Shown here: piece after piece, positions 1-8,823 of the stretch
Layout: every line of letters starts with the position of its first letter
How positions within the stretch are numbered: position 1 is the first letter of the stretch
NCBI GenBank assembly: GCA_018821535.1
Contig: JAHJLV010000009.1
Span: 1 to 64,000, forward strand
Source of the DNA: Pseudomonadota bacterium
GTDB lineage: Bacteria; Desulfobacterota; Desulfobacteria; Desulfobacterales; Desulfobacteraceae
Direction of reading: 5' to 3'
Length of the DNA stretch: 64,000 nt
The notes under the pieces: generated by a model
Seen by the model: only the letters and a program-made list of their open reading frames with translations
Database searches by the model: none
Told to the model about the DNA's origin: nothing
Program-made: the position numbers and the translations under genes

Positions 1-711
1 GGTTGGGATTGCCAGAGGGGCTTTTATAAATCAGGCGATCAATGTATTAAAGTTGAAATTCCTGCAAATGCGAAATTAAACTACCTGGGTAATGGCTGGG
101 ATTGTAATAGGGGGTACTATAAATCCGGCGGTCAATGTATAGCAGTCATAATTCCTAAAAACGGCAAATTGAATTATTTGGGTAATAGTTGGGAATGTGA
201 AAGTAATTTTAAAAAATCAGGTAATATATGTGTTGCCATGACACCACAGGAAATCCAAAAGCAAAAAGAGGTTGAGAAAGCGTTTAAACTTGAGATGGAG
301 AGAAGAAAACGTCAGGGTGTCAGTGGTGATGATTGTGAAACCGAGTATAAAACAGGGGCAGAGGTTTGTGTAGAAATTACTGGAGCCGACATAGACTGTA
401 ATGAAAGTTACTCAGGTAATTACTATCGGGATTGTGATGTGACGTTGGACTACGAAATTCAGACGGACTACAAAGGTGGTTCATATATCGATGTTGAAGT
501 GGAATGTACCGTCGAAATCGAATATAAAGGAAGGGAAACATACACTACACAATCAGATTCAAACTCTGAAACTGAAACATATAGTCTATATGCCCATGGT
601 AGCGAATCGGGGTCAATGAGCTTCAATTTTTCATTCAGTTCTTACAATGAGATTACCAAAGTTAAAATAAGTTCAGCTGAATGTGAGATAAACAGTGTTG
701 ATCTTTACTAA
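1..711 (+). CDS. Cys-rich tandem-repeat protein, 5'-truncated by window edge
   Basis: The frame is open from base 1, so this is the C-terminal part of a longer protein; an ATG at 169 lies inside a repeat and is unlikely to be the start. Repeats with an exact 31-residue (93-base) period begin at bases 1, 94 and 187. Each has the pattern GW-x-C...KSG-x-QC-(I/V)-x-V followed by a LNYLGN spacer, with two cysteines per unit that could form a disulfide. The third copy is degenerate. After a short charged helix-like stretch (roughly residues 80-110 of the visible part) comes a beta-rich, Cys-containing tail of about 115 residues rich in Ser, Thr and Tyr, like an Ig-like or adhesin-type domain. The repeat type occurs in uncharacterised secreted bacterial proteins. 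Function unknown; extracellular location is inferred. Confidence 0.7.
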   Translation, partial: GWDCQRGFYKSGDQCIKVEIPANAKLNYLGNGWDCNRGYYKSGGQCIAVIIPKNGKLNYLGNSWECESNFKKSGNICVAMTPQEIQKQKEVEKAFKLEMERRKRQGVSGDDCETEYKTGAEVCVEITGADIDCNESYSGNYYRDCDVTLDYEIQTDYKGGSYIDVEVECTVEIEYKGRETYTTQSDSNSETETYSLYAHGSESGSMSFNFSFSSYNEITKVKISSAECEINSVDLY

Positions 712-787
712 AACATAGCAAATGAAAGATCAGTACAATTATTCAGAGACTTGAAAATATCAAAAATAATGTTGCGCAACATGCTGT

Positions 788-945
788 ATGATTGACACAA
801 AATAAAAACATTTAACCACAAAGGACTCAAAAAGTTCTTTGAAACCGGAAAACGGTCAGGCATTCAACCCGGGCATAAACAAAAGCCCAGAATTCGATTT
901 AAAGATGGTAATGCCTATATTGTAGATTATGAGGATTATCACTAA
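788..945 (+). pseudogene. higB: HigB-type toxin remnant (RelE/HigB superfamily)
   Basis: In the frame from about 796, the translation contains HKGLKKFFETG and SGIQ, the hallmark N-terminal segment of HigB host-inhibition toxins, and then ends with FKDGNAYIVDYEDYH, the hallmark C-terminus. The middle of the usual ~92-residue protein (about 40 residues) is missing, joined in frame at the codons for HKQKPRIRF. The start is also broken: ATG at 788 runs into a stop at 803 in another frame, and the frame that encodes the toxin has a TGA at 793-795. The stop overlaps the antitoxin start (TAATG), the arrangement of an intact higBA operon. The toxin is almost certainly inactive. Confidence 0.75.
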
Positions 946-1235
946 TGACTATGCATAACCCTCCCCATCCCGGGGAATTCATCAAAGAAGTTTACCTGGA
1001 GCCCTTAAATGTAACGCCCCGCAGCATCGCATTGCAGCTTAAGGTTTCGCCCTCAACTTTCTCAAGGCTTATTAAAGGACAAAGTGCAATCAGCCCGGAA
1101 ATGGCTCTGCGCCTGTCAAAATGTTTGGGCCGCAGTCCTGAAAGCTGGCTTCGCATGCAGGATAGTTATGATCTTTGGCAGGCCAGGCAGAATATCGATC
1201 TTTCTGAGATAGAACCCCTATCAGTTCCAGCTTGA
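945..1235 (+). CDS. higA: HigA-family antitoxin (XRE helix-turn-helix)
   Basis: This 96-residue protein is full length for HigA/VapI antitoxins. It starts with the family signature HPGEFIKEVYLEPLNVT and has an HTH at about residues 24-60 (SIALQLKVSPSTFSRLIKG, then ISPEMALRLSKCLG). The tail SPESWLRMQDSYDLW is typical of the family. HigA neutralises HigB and represses the operon. Its start overlaps the stop of the toxin remnant, consistent with translational coupling in the ancestral operon. With the toxin deleted, it may persist as an orphan repressor or anti-addiction module. Confidence 0.9.
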   Translation: MTMHNPPHPGEFIKEVYLEPLNVTPRSIALQLKVSPSTFSRLIKGQSAISPEMALRLSKCLGRSPESWLRMQDSYDLWQARQNIDLSEIEPLSVPA

Positions 1236-1263
1236 CTGGTTTAATTAATAATAGGAGCAGCGC

Positions 1264-3660
1264 ATGGGTAAGTTCATTAAAAAAGCAGGTCTGGGAGTAT
1301 TCATTGTTGTGTTGGTCCTCATTGGGTGCTGCACCTGGTATTTTAATTCCAGAAAGGCAGTTCGATCAGGGGACATAACACTTCCGGGCCTGACAGGTCT
1401 GGTCACTGTCCGTTTTGATACCTTTGCCATTCCCCATATTTATGCAGACAATGAAACAGATGCCTACTATGCCCTGGGATATCTTCATGCACAGGACAGA
1501 CTCTTTCATATGGAAGTGCTTCGCAGGCTGGCAAAAGGAGAACTTTGCGAAATACTGGGGCCTGAATTGAAATCCATGGATTCGCTGTTCAGAACCCTGA
1601 GGCTCAGGCAGTTTGGAAAAGAATTTATCCGGAACGCAGACAAAACCACTCCGGCATTCAAAGTCAGCCAGGCCTATCTTGATGGAATCAACCACTATAT
1701 GCATACCCGGCCTGCACCTGTCGGGTTTGATCTTTTACAGATTGAAAAAAAAGACTTTGAGCTATCAGACATTATCAGTGTTGCAGGATACATGGCCTAC
1801 AGTTTTGCCGCCGGATTCAAAACAGACCCGGTTCTCACATTTATCCGCGATGAACTTGGACAAGCCTATCTGAATGACATGGATTACCGTCCTTCAGCCA
1901 ATCCACCATTGAAACTTTTAACACAGACGCACACATCCCTGGCCCGGGTGGCGGGCCTGGTTGCCGACATAGAGACCCTGTATTCCCCGGTTGGATTTTT
2001 TGAGGGCAGCAATGCCTGGGCTGTTCGGGGGAATAAAACAGTGTCCGGCAAACCCATCCTGTCAGGCGATCCCCACATTGCCCATTCCTGCCCGTCGGTC
2101 TGGTATGAGGCGCACATCATCACACCGGACGTGAACTTTTACGGCCATTTTCTTTCAGGAATCCCAATGGCCCTTCTGGGTTTCAACCATAAGGTTGCCT
2201 GGACCCTGACCATGTTTCAAAATGATGATCTGGATATGTTTGTTGAAAAACCGAATCCGGACAACCCGGACCAGGTCTGGTCAGATGGTAAATGGACAGA
2301 TCTTAAAATTGAACATGAAATTATCAAGGTAAAAAATGAAAAAGATCTGATTTTAACTGTCAGGTCATCCAAACACGGCCCCATTATCAATGATATCCTG
2401 GACCCGTTGAACACGGAAAAAAGACCGGTTGCGGTGTCCTGGGGGTTTCATGATCCTGACAATGACATGCTTAACGGGTTATACGAACTGTCTCATATCG
2501 ATTCTGTTTTCCAGGCACCCGGTGCCCTTAAAAAAATCCATGCCCCGGGGTTGAATTTTGTAATGGGCGATACCAGCGGTAATATTGGATGGTGGGCAGC
2601 CGCAAAACTCCACAAAAGGCCGGATCATGTGGATTCCAATTTTATTCTGGACGGATCAGATCCTGCCAATGACTATCTGGGTACCTGGCCCTTTGAATCC
2701 AATCCGCAATTTATCAATCCTGAATCAGGCATTATTGTTTCAGCCAATCACCAGCCCCAGGATTTTGGCCAGGGCACTGTGCCTGGATATTATAATATTG
2801 AAAACCGTGCTCAACGCATTGAATTTCTTCTGGAACAAAAACCAGAAAACTGGTCTGTAAACGACATGAAAGATATTCAGCTGGATACTGAGTCGGCATT
2901 CTATCAAAAAATCAAAGCAAAGCAGGTGGAGGTGTTAAAAAAGATACCTGCCATTCAAAAAAATGAAATCTCAAAAAAAGCATTTGAACAGTTTGAAAAA
3001 TGGGATGGTTTTCACCACCTGAATACCAGAGGGGCGGCAGTTTTTTATACGCTTTATTATTACCTGACACAGAGTGTGTTTAAAGATGAGCTGGGAGAGG
3101 ACCTTTTCAAGGCTTTTTCAGGAACCCGCCTGCCGGATAAGGCCATTCTTAAAATCATGGATCTTGAAAATTCTCCCTGGTGGGATGATAAAACCACGTC
3201 AAAAAAAGAAACTCAAACGGATATTTTATCTTCGGCCTGGTTTCAGACAATGGATGCGCTGCAGCAGTTTGCAGGCAATGATCCTGAAAAATGGCTCTGG
3301 GAAGATTTTCATACAGTTGAATATGTCCATCCCCTGGGCAGAAAAAAACCATTGAACAAACTGTTCAATGTCGGGCCTTTTAAAAGTGAGGGATCAAGGG
3401 ATGTGCTCAATTATCAGGGGTTCCGGATATCCCCTCCCCCGTTTACGGTCTACATCGGGCCCTCCACCAGAAGAATTATTGATTTTGCAGACCCGGATCA
3501 TTCCCTGGGAATAAATCCAACCGGCCAGAGCGGCAACTTTTTAGATCCTCATTTTGATGACCAGGCACAGATGTATATGTCCGGGGAGTATCGAATGCAG
3601 CTGATGGACAAAAAAGAAATTGAGGCGGCCACAACCGCTTTATTGCAGCTGGTACCCTGA
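1264..3660 (+). CDS. penicillin acylase family protein (Ntn hydrolase), membrane-anchored
   Basis: The 798-residue length matches penicillin/acyl-homoserine-lactone acylases. There is an N-terminal hydrophobic segment at about residues 11-28 (signal peptide or anchor), an alpha-chain region, then the autoprocessing site EGSNAW with the predicted nucleophile Ser249, which becomes the beta-chain N-terminus after self-cleavage. Later conserved stretches include GDPH (about 268) and an N-rich region near LSANHQ. A good ribosome binding site (AGGAG) precedes ATG 1264. The family hydrolyses amide bonds of acylated compounds such as penicillins, N-acyl-homoserine lactones or N-acyl amino acids in the periplasm; the substrate cannot be read from sequence. 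It stands alone, with no obvious operon partner. Confidence 0.88.
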   Translation: MGKFIKKAGLGVFIVVLVLIGCCTWYFNSRKAVRSGDITLPGLTGLVTVRFDTFAIPHIYADNETDAYYALGYLHAQDRLFHMEVLRRLAKGELCEILGPELKSMDSLFRTLRLRQFGKEFIRNADKTTPAFKVSQAYLDGINHYMHTRPAPVGFDLLQIEKKDFELSDIISVAGYMAYSFAAGFKTDPVLTFIRDELGQAYLNDMDYRPSANPPLKLLTQTHTSLARVAGLVADIETLYSPVGFFEGSNAWAVRGNKTVSGKPILSGDPHIAHSCPSVWYEAHIITPDVNFYGHFLSGIPMALLGFNHKVAWTLTMFQNDDLDMFVEKPNPDNPDQVWSDGKWTDLKIEHEIIKVKNEKDLILTVRSSKHGPIINDILDPLNTEKRPVAVSWGFHDPDNDMLNGLYELSHIDSVFQAPGALKKIHAPGLNFVMGDTSGNIGWWAAAKLHKRPDHVDSNFILDGSDPANDYLGTWPFESNPQFINPESGIIVSANHQPQDFGQGTVPGYYNIENRAQRIEFLLEQKPENWSVNDMKDIQLDTESAFYQKIKAKQVEVLKKIPAIQKNEISKKAFEQFEKWDGFHHLNTRGAAVFYTLYYYLTQSVFKDELGEDLFKAFSGTRLPDKAILKIMDLENSPWWDDKTTSKKETQTDILSSAWFQTMDALQQFAGNDPEKWLWEDFHTVEYVHPLGRKKPLNKLFNVGPFKSEGSRDVLNYQGFRISPPPFTVYIGPSTRRIIDFADPDHSLGINPTGQSGNFLDPHFDDQAQMYMSGEYRMQLMDKKEIEAATTALLQLVP

Positions 3661-3769
3661 AAAAACTGAGTAAAAAAAATGTAACAGCGTCGTTCTACTG
3701 TAGTGTTGCGTTGTGAAAATGTATCAAATGATTTATATGGGAGACGGTTATTTTGAAAAAAAGGAGAAA

Positions 3770-4426
3770 ATGCAAATTAAAATTCAGGAATCATTTAATT
3801 ATTGCTCCCATCTGGCAGGAGGAATAGCAGCCCTTGTCGGAACCATATATCTGGCAAAAGTGGCAAGCAGTTCAGCATCAGCCTTGATTACTGCGCTTAT
3901 TTACGGGCTTTCCATTGTGTTTCTCTTTTCTGCCAGCACGCTGTATCACATATTTAAAAAAGAAGAGAACGAGCTTTCCTTCTGGCGGAAAATGGACCGG
4001 CTGGCCATATTTTTCATGATTGCCGGAACCTATACTCCGATCTGTTATTTCTGCATGGAAGGATATTGGCGCTGGAGCATGATCGCCATTCAGTGGGGAT
4101 TGGTTGGATTTGGCTTTATCTCACAGCTGTTTTTCCCCAGGGCACCAAGAATCCTTTATTTTTTTATATATGTTATCATGGGCTGGGCAACCCTTTTCCC
4201 CATGCAGCAGGTCCTGGCAAATCTGACCCTGCTGGAAGAGGTTCTGTTGTTCACCGGCGGGGCTGCCTTTACGTTAGGGGGCCTGATTTATGCCGTTAAG
4301 AGACCCCGCCTTATTCCGGGGATTTTCGGTTTTCACGAGCTGTTCCATGTCATGATTCTCATTGGCGGCGCACTTCATTATGCCATGATCTATCGGGTCT
4401 ATTTTGGAATCGCAGCCAGTGCCTGA
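3770..4426 (+). CDS. HlyIII/PAQR-family membrane protein
   Basis: This multi-pass protein of about 218 residues has seven predicted membrane helices and the HlyIII signatures: SASTLYH near the second helix, DRLAIFFMIAGTYTP in the middle, and FGFHELFHVMILIGGALHY at the end. The dispersed Ser/His/Asp/His set is the proposed metal site of the PAQR/CREST superfamily. The frame is open upstream to a GTG at 3713, but AAGGAG at 3761-3766 and the usual family length favour ATG 3770, though the spacing is short. Family members are called haemolysin III, yet the physiological role in most bacteria is unknown. The last 23 bases overlap the following hydrolase frame. Confidence 0.85.
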   Translation: MQIKIQESFNYCSHLAGGIAALVGTIYLAKVASSSASALITALIYGLSIVFLFSASTLYHIFKKEENELSFWRKMDRLAIFFMIAGTYTPICYFCMEGYWRWSMIAIQWGLVGFGFISQLFFPRAPRILYFFIYVIMGWATLFPMQQVLANLTLLEEVLLFTGGAAFTLGGLIYAVKRPRLIPGIFGFHELFHVMILIGGALHYAMIYRVYFGIAASA

Positions 4427-5297
4427 AACAGTCAGAACCGGTTTGTCCGGTGAAGATCTTTTTAAAACAGAACTCAGACGGTTTGATGAGGCCTACCAGT
4501 CATTTTTTTTAGAAGGTGAAACAAAACCCAGGCAGATCGGCACGCCGTTTTTGCTGCACAATACTTCATCAACCACAGGCATTGTTCTGGTTCACGGGTT
4601 GATGGCCGCACCTGAAGAAGTCCGTGAATGGGCTCAGTTCTTATACGCAAAAGGATATACCGTTTGCGCACCCAGGCTTGCCGGACACGGAACTTCTGCT
4701 GTTGACCTTTCCACCCGGCAGTATCCTGAATGGATAAAATCCGTTGATTGCGCAGTTGCCATTCTTAAAGACTGCTGCAGCAAAATTGTGATCGGCGGTT
4801 TTTCAACCGGGGCAGGCATCGCACTTTACCAGGCCATACAGAACCCCCATAATTTTGATGCTGTTATTTCAATCAGCGCACCCCTCAAATTTAAAGGCTG
4901 GTCCTCCAATTTTGTGGAACTTATCCATGCATGGAACCGTCTGGTGTGCACTTTCGGGATGAACAGGCTGTCCATGATATATGCGAAAAATCATCCTGAT
5001 AATCCGCACATCAATTACCACCGCTGCCCCATACACGGCATAGTACAGGTCAAGGCGCTCATGAGAAAAGTTTACCGCTGTCTTGGGTCTCTTCAGATAC
5101 CTGCCCTCATTATACAGGGACGGACGGATCCGAAAGTAGACGGGAAAAGCGGACAGAGGATATTTGCGCGTATCCGCCACACCAAAGCATACTACAAGGA
5201 AATTGACTTCCACCAGCATGGGGTCATCCGGGGCTCAATAGGCAGGGAGGTGTTTGGTGAAGTTGACAAATTTCTTAACACTATCTATCCTTCATAA
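4404..5297 (+). CDS. alpha/beta hydrolase (carboxylesterase/lipase-like)
   Basis: This is an alpha/beta-hydrolase fold enzyme. LVHGLMAAPEE supplies the oxyanion region, GGFSTGAG holds the nucleophile (Ser134 counted from the TTG at 4404), RTDPKVDG probably carries the acid, and DFHQHGVI the histidine. The arrangement resembles Est30-type carboxylesterases. The start is uncertain: TTG 4404 and GTG 4419 both overlap the end of the upstream HlyIII gene, and neither has a clear ribosome binding site, so translation may be coupled. Substrate unknown; short or medium acyl esters are likely. Confidence 0.8.
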   Translation: MESQPVPETVRTGLSGEDLFKTELRRFDEAYQSFFLEGETKPRQIGTPFLLHNTSSTTGIVLVHGLMAAPEEVREWAQFLYAKGYTVCAPRLAGHGTSAVDLSTRQYPEWIKSVDCAVAILKDCCSKIVIGGFSTGAGIALYQAIQNPHNFDAVISISAPLKFKGWSSNFVELIHAWNRLVCTFGMNRLSMIYAKNHPDNPHINYHRCPIHGIVQVKALMRKVYRCLGSLQIPALIIQGRTDPKVDGKSGQRIFARIRHTKAYYKEIDFHQHGVIRGSIGREVFGEVDKFLNTIYPS

Positions 5298-5356
5298 ATT
5301 GTTTTCAATTTTCTTTGAAACAGGCTCTGTTGATGAATGCTTAAAAGGTGTGTCTT

Positions 5357-6601
5357 ATGGACAGTGATATAGAAGACCGATCTGAAAATATCAGGGCCCC
5401 TGAATTTGAAAGCCGGATATATGAATGCCTGGATAACGGCTTTAAGTTTAATCAGTTCCCCCATGATCTTGAACAGATGTATTTAAACTATCATCATAAA
5501 GCGCGAACAAAAAGGTTTATATGGTTTGGTCTTATTGGATTGTTTTTTTATAATCTTTTTTTAATCGGGGACAAGACAATGCTTCCGGATATTTTTCATG
5601 AAGCATTAATCACACGGGTTTTTGTGGTCACGCCTTTGATGATATTTTCGATTATTGGAATGTCCATAAAAAAGCTGTCCCGTTTTGTTGATTTTCTGGC
5701 AGGAAATATTATTTTTCTTGCCTCTGCCAGTATTCTGTATTTTTTGTTAATCACCAATAATCCCAATGTGAGTAATTATCATACAGGTTTGATTATATTG
5801 ATAGTGGTTGGCAATATCGTTATGCGTATTCGGTTCAGATATGCTGTTTTTTTTACATTGTTAATTCTCTTTTTTTTCATTCTCACTGTCAGCCATATTG
5901 AATTGATGAATCAGGAGACGGTAAACAACAGTATTATGGTTTTATTTACCATTGTCTGCTTTACATTAATTGGCAATTACCAGATTGAACATGAAAACAG
6001 ATTGATGTATTTAAATTCTTTGCTGCGCCGCATTGATGCGATCAAACTTGAAGACTCAAATAAAAAACTTCAACAGATGTCAATTACAGACGGTCTTACA
6101 GGCCTTATAAATAGAAGACATTTTGATGTGGCCATTAAAAATGAATGGAAAAACTGCTGCCGCTCCAACACTTGGCTTTCCTTGATTTTTATCGATATTG
6201 ATTGTTTTAAAAATTATAATGACAATTACGGCCATCAAAAAGGTGACGACTGTCTTCAGCAGGTTGCCGGACAATTAAAGGCAACGGTTAACAGACCAAG
6301 AGATATTGCAGCAAGATACGGTGGGGAGGAATTTGTTATTATATTACCGGAAACAGATGCACAGGGCGCCATGACCCTTGCAGGGAAAATCGGGTTGTCA
6401 ATTGAAGGACTCAACATCCCCCACAAATTTTCCATGGTGGCGGATGTTGTAACGGTAAGTATTGGCGTTGCGACAATGCAGCCGTCTGGTGGGGGGAATT
6501 TAGCCCAGCTCATCGGGCTTGCGGATACTGCACTCTATGAAGCAAAGAATCAAGGGCGCAATAAAACAATTCTTCATCCCGAGAGTCATCGCATAGTGTA
6601 A
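5357..6601 (+). CDS. membrane-bound GGDEF diguanylate cyclase
   Basis: The N-terminal half (about residues 50-215) contains six predicted membrane helices forming a membrane sensor of unknown ligand. The C-terminal ~170 residues form a GGDEF domain: DGLTGLINRRHFD begins it, and RYGGEEFVI is the active-site half (GGEEF, competent for synthesis). An RPRD sequence five residues ahead of the GGEEF is the RxxD inhibitory I-site, so product inhibition by c-di-GMP is expected. ATG 5357 is preferred over GTG 5348 because AAAAGG at about 5342 is well spaced. It makes c-di-GMP from GTP and probably feeds motility or biofilm control. Confidence 0.9.
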   Translation: MDSDIEDRSENIRAPEFESRIYECLDNGFKFNQFPHDLEQMYLNYHHKARTKRFIWFGLIGLFFYNLFLIGDKTMLPDIFHEALITRVFVVTPLMIFSIIGMSIKKLSRFVDFLAGNIIFLASASILYFLLITNNPNVSNYHTGLIILIVVGNIVMRIRFRYAVFFTLLILFFFILTVSHIELMNQETVNNSIMVLFTIVCFTLIGNYQIEHENRLMYLNSLLRRIDAIKLEDSNKKLQQMSITDGLTGLINRRHFDVAIKNEWKNCCRSNTWLSLIFIDIDCFKNYNDNYGHQKGDDCLQQVAGQLKATVNRPRDIAARYGGEEFVIILPETDAQGAMTLAGKIGLSIEGLNIPHKFSMVADVVTVSIGVATMQPSGGGNLAQLIGLADTALYEAKNQGRNKTILHPESHRIV

Positions 6602-6661
6602 CAACGACCAATGAAGACACCCGGCAGAGCAGAACCGATCACTCTGTACCCGATTCTCAGC

Positions 6662-7495
6662 TTAGATTCGCTCAGTAAGCCAGGTCTCCAGATCTTTAAA
6701 CATCACTGCACGTTCCGGCTCATTGTGGATTTCGTGGTACAGGCCCTCATAAAGTTTCAGTGTTTTATCATCAGAAGCCGCTTTTTCATAAAGCATTGTT
6801 GCTCCATCCGGATCAACAATTTTATCGGCAGTACCATGGACAACAATAAATGGCAGATGAATCCTGTTTGCCTCTGCCGTGACATGCTGCATTGCCTTGA
6901 GTATTTCTGCAGCCAGTCGTGCAGGTGTTTTGCCCTGGAAGACCAGCGGGTCATTGACATAGGCTTCAACAACTTCAGGATCACGTGAGATGCCTGTCAC
7001 ATCCAGACCCAGCACGCCTGTTCTGGGTGCGATTTTAGAAAGAATTTTTCCCATGATAATGACCAGTGGCGAAATACTGTCACTGACTTTTATTGCTGGT
7101 GCAGAGATGATGGCACCTTTGAAATCCGCCTGATGGTCAAGCAGATAACTGCATGAGATCAGGCCGCCCATGCTGTGGCCGAAAATAAAAATGGGTTTGT
7201 CCGACTGCCAGCCCTTGACCATATGGTAATAAATTTCCAGGGTGTCTGTGTAATCTGTGAATCTGTCTATGACTTCCCGTTCTCCGTCTGATTTGCCATG
7301 CCCCATGTGGTCCAGTCCGTAAATGGCATAGCCCAGCGGCACGAAATGATTGACCAGATTTGCATACCGCCCGCAGTATTCACCCAGTCCATGGACAAGG
7401 AGCAGAACTGCTTTCACCTCTCCATCCGGCAGCCAGGCCTGGTAATGAATATTTAAATCACGTATACTTTTGAAGGTGCCCTCAAGATGTTTCAT
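6662..7495 (-). CDS. alpha/beta hydrolase, monoacylglycerol-lipase/serine aminopeptidase S33 type
   Basis: The 277-residue protein has the usual length of the Hydrolase_4 (lysophospholipase/monoglyceride lipase) family. LLVHGLGEYCGRYA forms the oxyanion motif, IFGHSMGGLIS holds the nucleophilic serine (about residue 110), VVHGTADKIVDP has the acid, and LYEGLYHEIHNE the histidine. No signal peptide is seen, so it is likely cytoplasmic. It is divergent in sequence from the hydrolase at 4404 and sits downstream of a broken flavodoxin-like gene. Likely substrates are monoacylglycerols or lysophospholipids. Confidence 0.88.
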   Translation of the reverse strand: MKHLEGTFKSIRDLNIHYQAWLPDGEVKAVLLLVHGLGEYCGRYANLVNHFVPLGYAIYGLDHMGHGKSDGEREVIDRFTDYTDTLEIYYHMVKGWQSDKPIFIFGHSMGGLISCSYLLDHQADFKGAIISAPAIKVSDSISPLVIIMGKILSKIAPRTGVLGLDVTGISRDPEVVEAYVNDPLVFQGKTPARLAAEILKAMQHVTAEANRIHLPFIVVHGTADKIVDPDGATMLYEKAASDDKTLKLYEGLYHEIHNEPERAVMFKDLETWLTERI

Positions 7496-7541
7496 AGCCG
7501 TTCCTTTTTATAAAATGATTATAAACATGGGTTGATCAGCG

Positions 7542-7634
7542 TTAAACAGCGGGGCTGCCGGCCAGTACTGCTTGAATGAGCGTGGAGGTATTGCCGTTTT
7601 TCCGGGGGCTTGCGTTAATCGCCATGACATGCAT
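7542..7634 (-). pseudogene. N-terminal remnant of an NADPH-dependent FMN reductase / flavodoxin-like gene
   Basis: On the minus strand an AAAGGAG ribosome binding site (about 7645-7651) precedes an ATG at 7634. The frame encodes about 30 residues ending at a TAA (7542-7544). The peptide contains INASPRKNGNTSTLIQAVL, the phosphate-binding loop that opens iron-sulfur flavoprotein/FMN-reductase family proteins, which are normally about 180-200 residues. Nothing homologous follows the stop; the next gene on this strand starts 46 bases later. The retained start signals with loss of the body indicate a deletion remnant. Confidence 0.6.
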
Positions 7635-7689
7635 GGATTTCTTCTCCTTTGTTTGATTTCTTTGAAAGACATCCGCTCTGAATTAGGTT

Positions 7690-8631
7690 TTATTTCAGAA
7701 AATCAGGGGCTTCATACCGTGGATTCGGATATTTATAAAACCCTTCTCCTGTACTGACGCCCATCTTTCCCTGATCTATAAATAATTCCTTGATCATGTT
7801 CGCACGATCCATCAATGGTTTTTTCTTTGATTTCAATGCAGCAATCTTCATTACATTATACATTGTCTGCATCCCCACCATATCCATAATTCCAAAAGGG
7901 CCTTTTCGGGCTCCGGTTGCGATCATCCAGGTTTTATCGATATTTTCAACATCGGCGACTCCGCTGAACATAAGATTCCCTGCAGCGCCCAGAAGCGGCA
8001 TTAATAAAGAATTCAGCACATAGCCATGCTGTTCTTTATGAATTGGAATCGGTACCATACCGATCTGTTTTGCCAGTTCAACCACCCGATTAAATACCCT
8101 GGGATCGGTATCAGCATGCCCCATGATTTCAGCCACATTCGCTTCCCATATTTCATTGGCAAAGTGCAGGGCTAAGAATTTGTCCGGGCGGCCGGTCTCC
8201 TGAGCATACTGACTGGGCAGCATGGTTGATGAATTTGTTGTAAAAATGGTTCGTTCAGGCGCAAGTTCTGCCAGTTTTTTATAAAAATCCTTTTTGAGCT
8301 GAATATCTTCAGGCACGGATTCATTTATAAAATCTGCATTTTTTACGGCCGATTCCAGATCTTGTGTATAATTTAATCTGTTATTTGCTGCGTCGATTTC
8401 TTTTTGTGAGGCCCCCCGCGTTTTTATAAACAGCGTGGCAAATTCTTTGTGTGCATTTCTGCAACGGTTCAGTCCTTTATCAGACGGGCCGTAAACAATC
8501 ACATCAAACCCTTTGAAGGCTGCCTGCCAGGCAACTTGAGCCCCTAAAGTGCCTGCTCCTGCGATAGTGATATTTTTAATCTGGATGTCAAAAACATTGT
8601 TTTTGACTTCTTCCTGGTCGATCTTCGTCAT
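7690..8631 (-). CDS. 3-hydroxyacyl-CoA dehydrogenase (monofunctional)
   Basis: The 313-residue protein has an N-terminal Rossmann domain with ITIAGAGTLGAQVAW (GxGxxG) at about residues 22-36 and the family active-site region ALHFANEIWEA around residue 155. The C-terminal dimerisation domain contains RKGPFGIMDMVGMQT and the closing GEGFYKYPNP. It oxidises 3-hydroxyacyl-CoA to 3-ketoacyl-CoA with NAD in beta-oxidation or butyrate-type pathways. No thiolase or enoyl-CoA hydratase is adjacent. A GGGAGG ribosome binding site sits before ATG 8631. Confidence 0.9.
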   Translation of the reverse strand: MTKIDQEEVKNNVFDIQIKNITIAGAGTLGAQVAWQAAFKGFDVIVYGPSDKGLNRCRNAHKEFATLFIKTRGASQKEIDAANNRLNYTQDLESAVKNADFINESVPEDIQLKKDFYKKLAELAPERTIFTTNSSTMLPSQYAQETGRPDKFLALHFANEIWEANVAEIMGHADTDPRVFNRVVELAKQIGMVPIPIHKEQHGYVLNSLLMPLLGAAGNLMFSGVADVENIDKTWMIATGARKGPFGIMDMVGMQTMYNVMKIAALKSKKKPLMDRANMIKELFIDQGKMGVSTGEGFYKYPNPRYEAPDFLK

Positions 8632-8823
8632 TTTTTAATTCCTCCCGGCACCCCTGCGTGATCCTGAAAACGTTTGAAAAACCAAGGCTTGCGATTTTAA
8701 TAATAGTGATCGTTTTAATAACAGCCTTTAAAAATAATGTAAAGAGCGCTTGGGAATTTGTTCTCTCCCTGTGGGCTAACAAAGAACAGGATGCCATTAT
8801 CGATAATTTTTCCAACAAAGATT

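Noticed and set aside
1..187. CRISPR-like repeat
   Set aside because: The 93-base period is coding, with synonymous and amino-acid differences and no spacers; it is a protein repeat.
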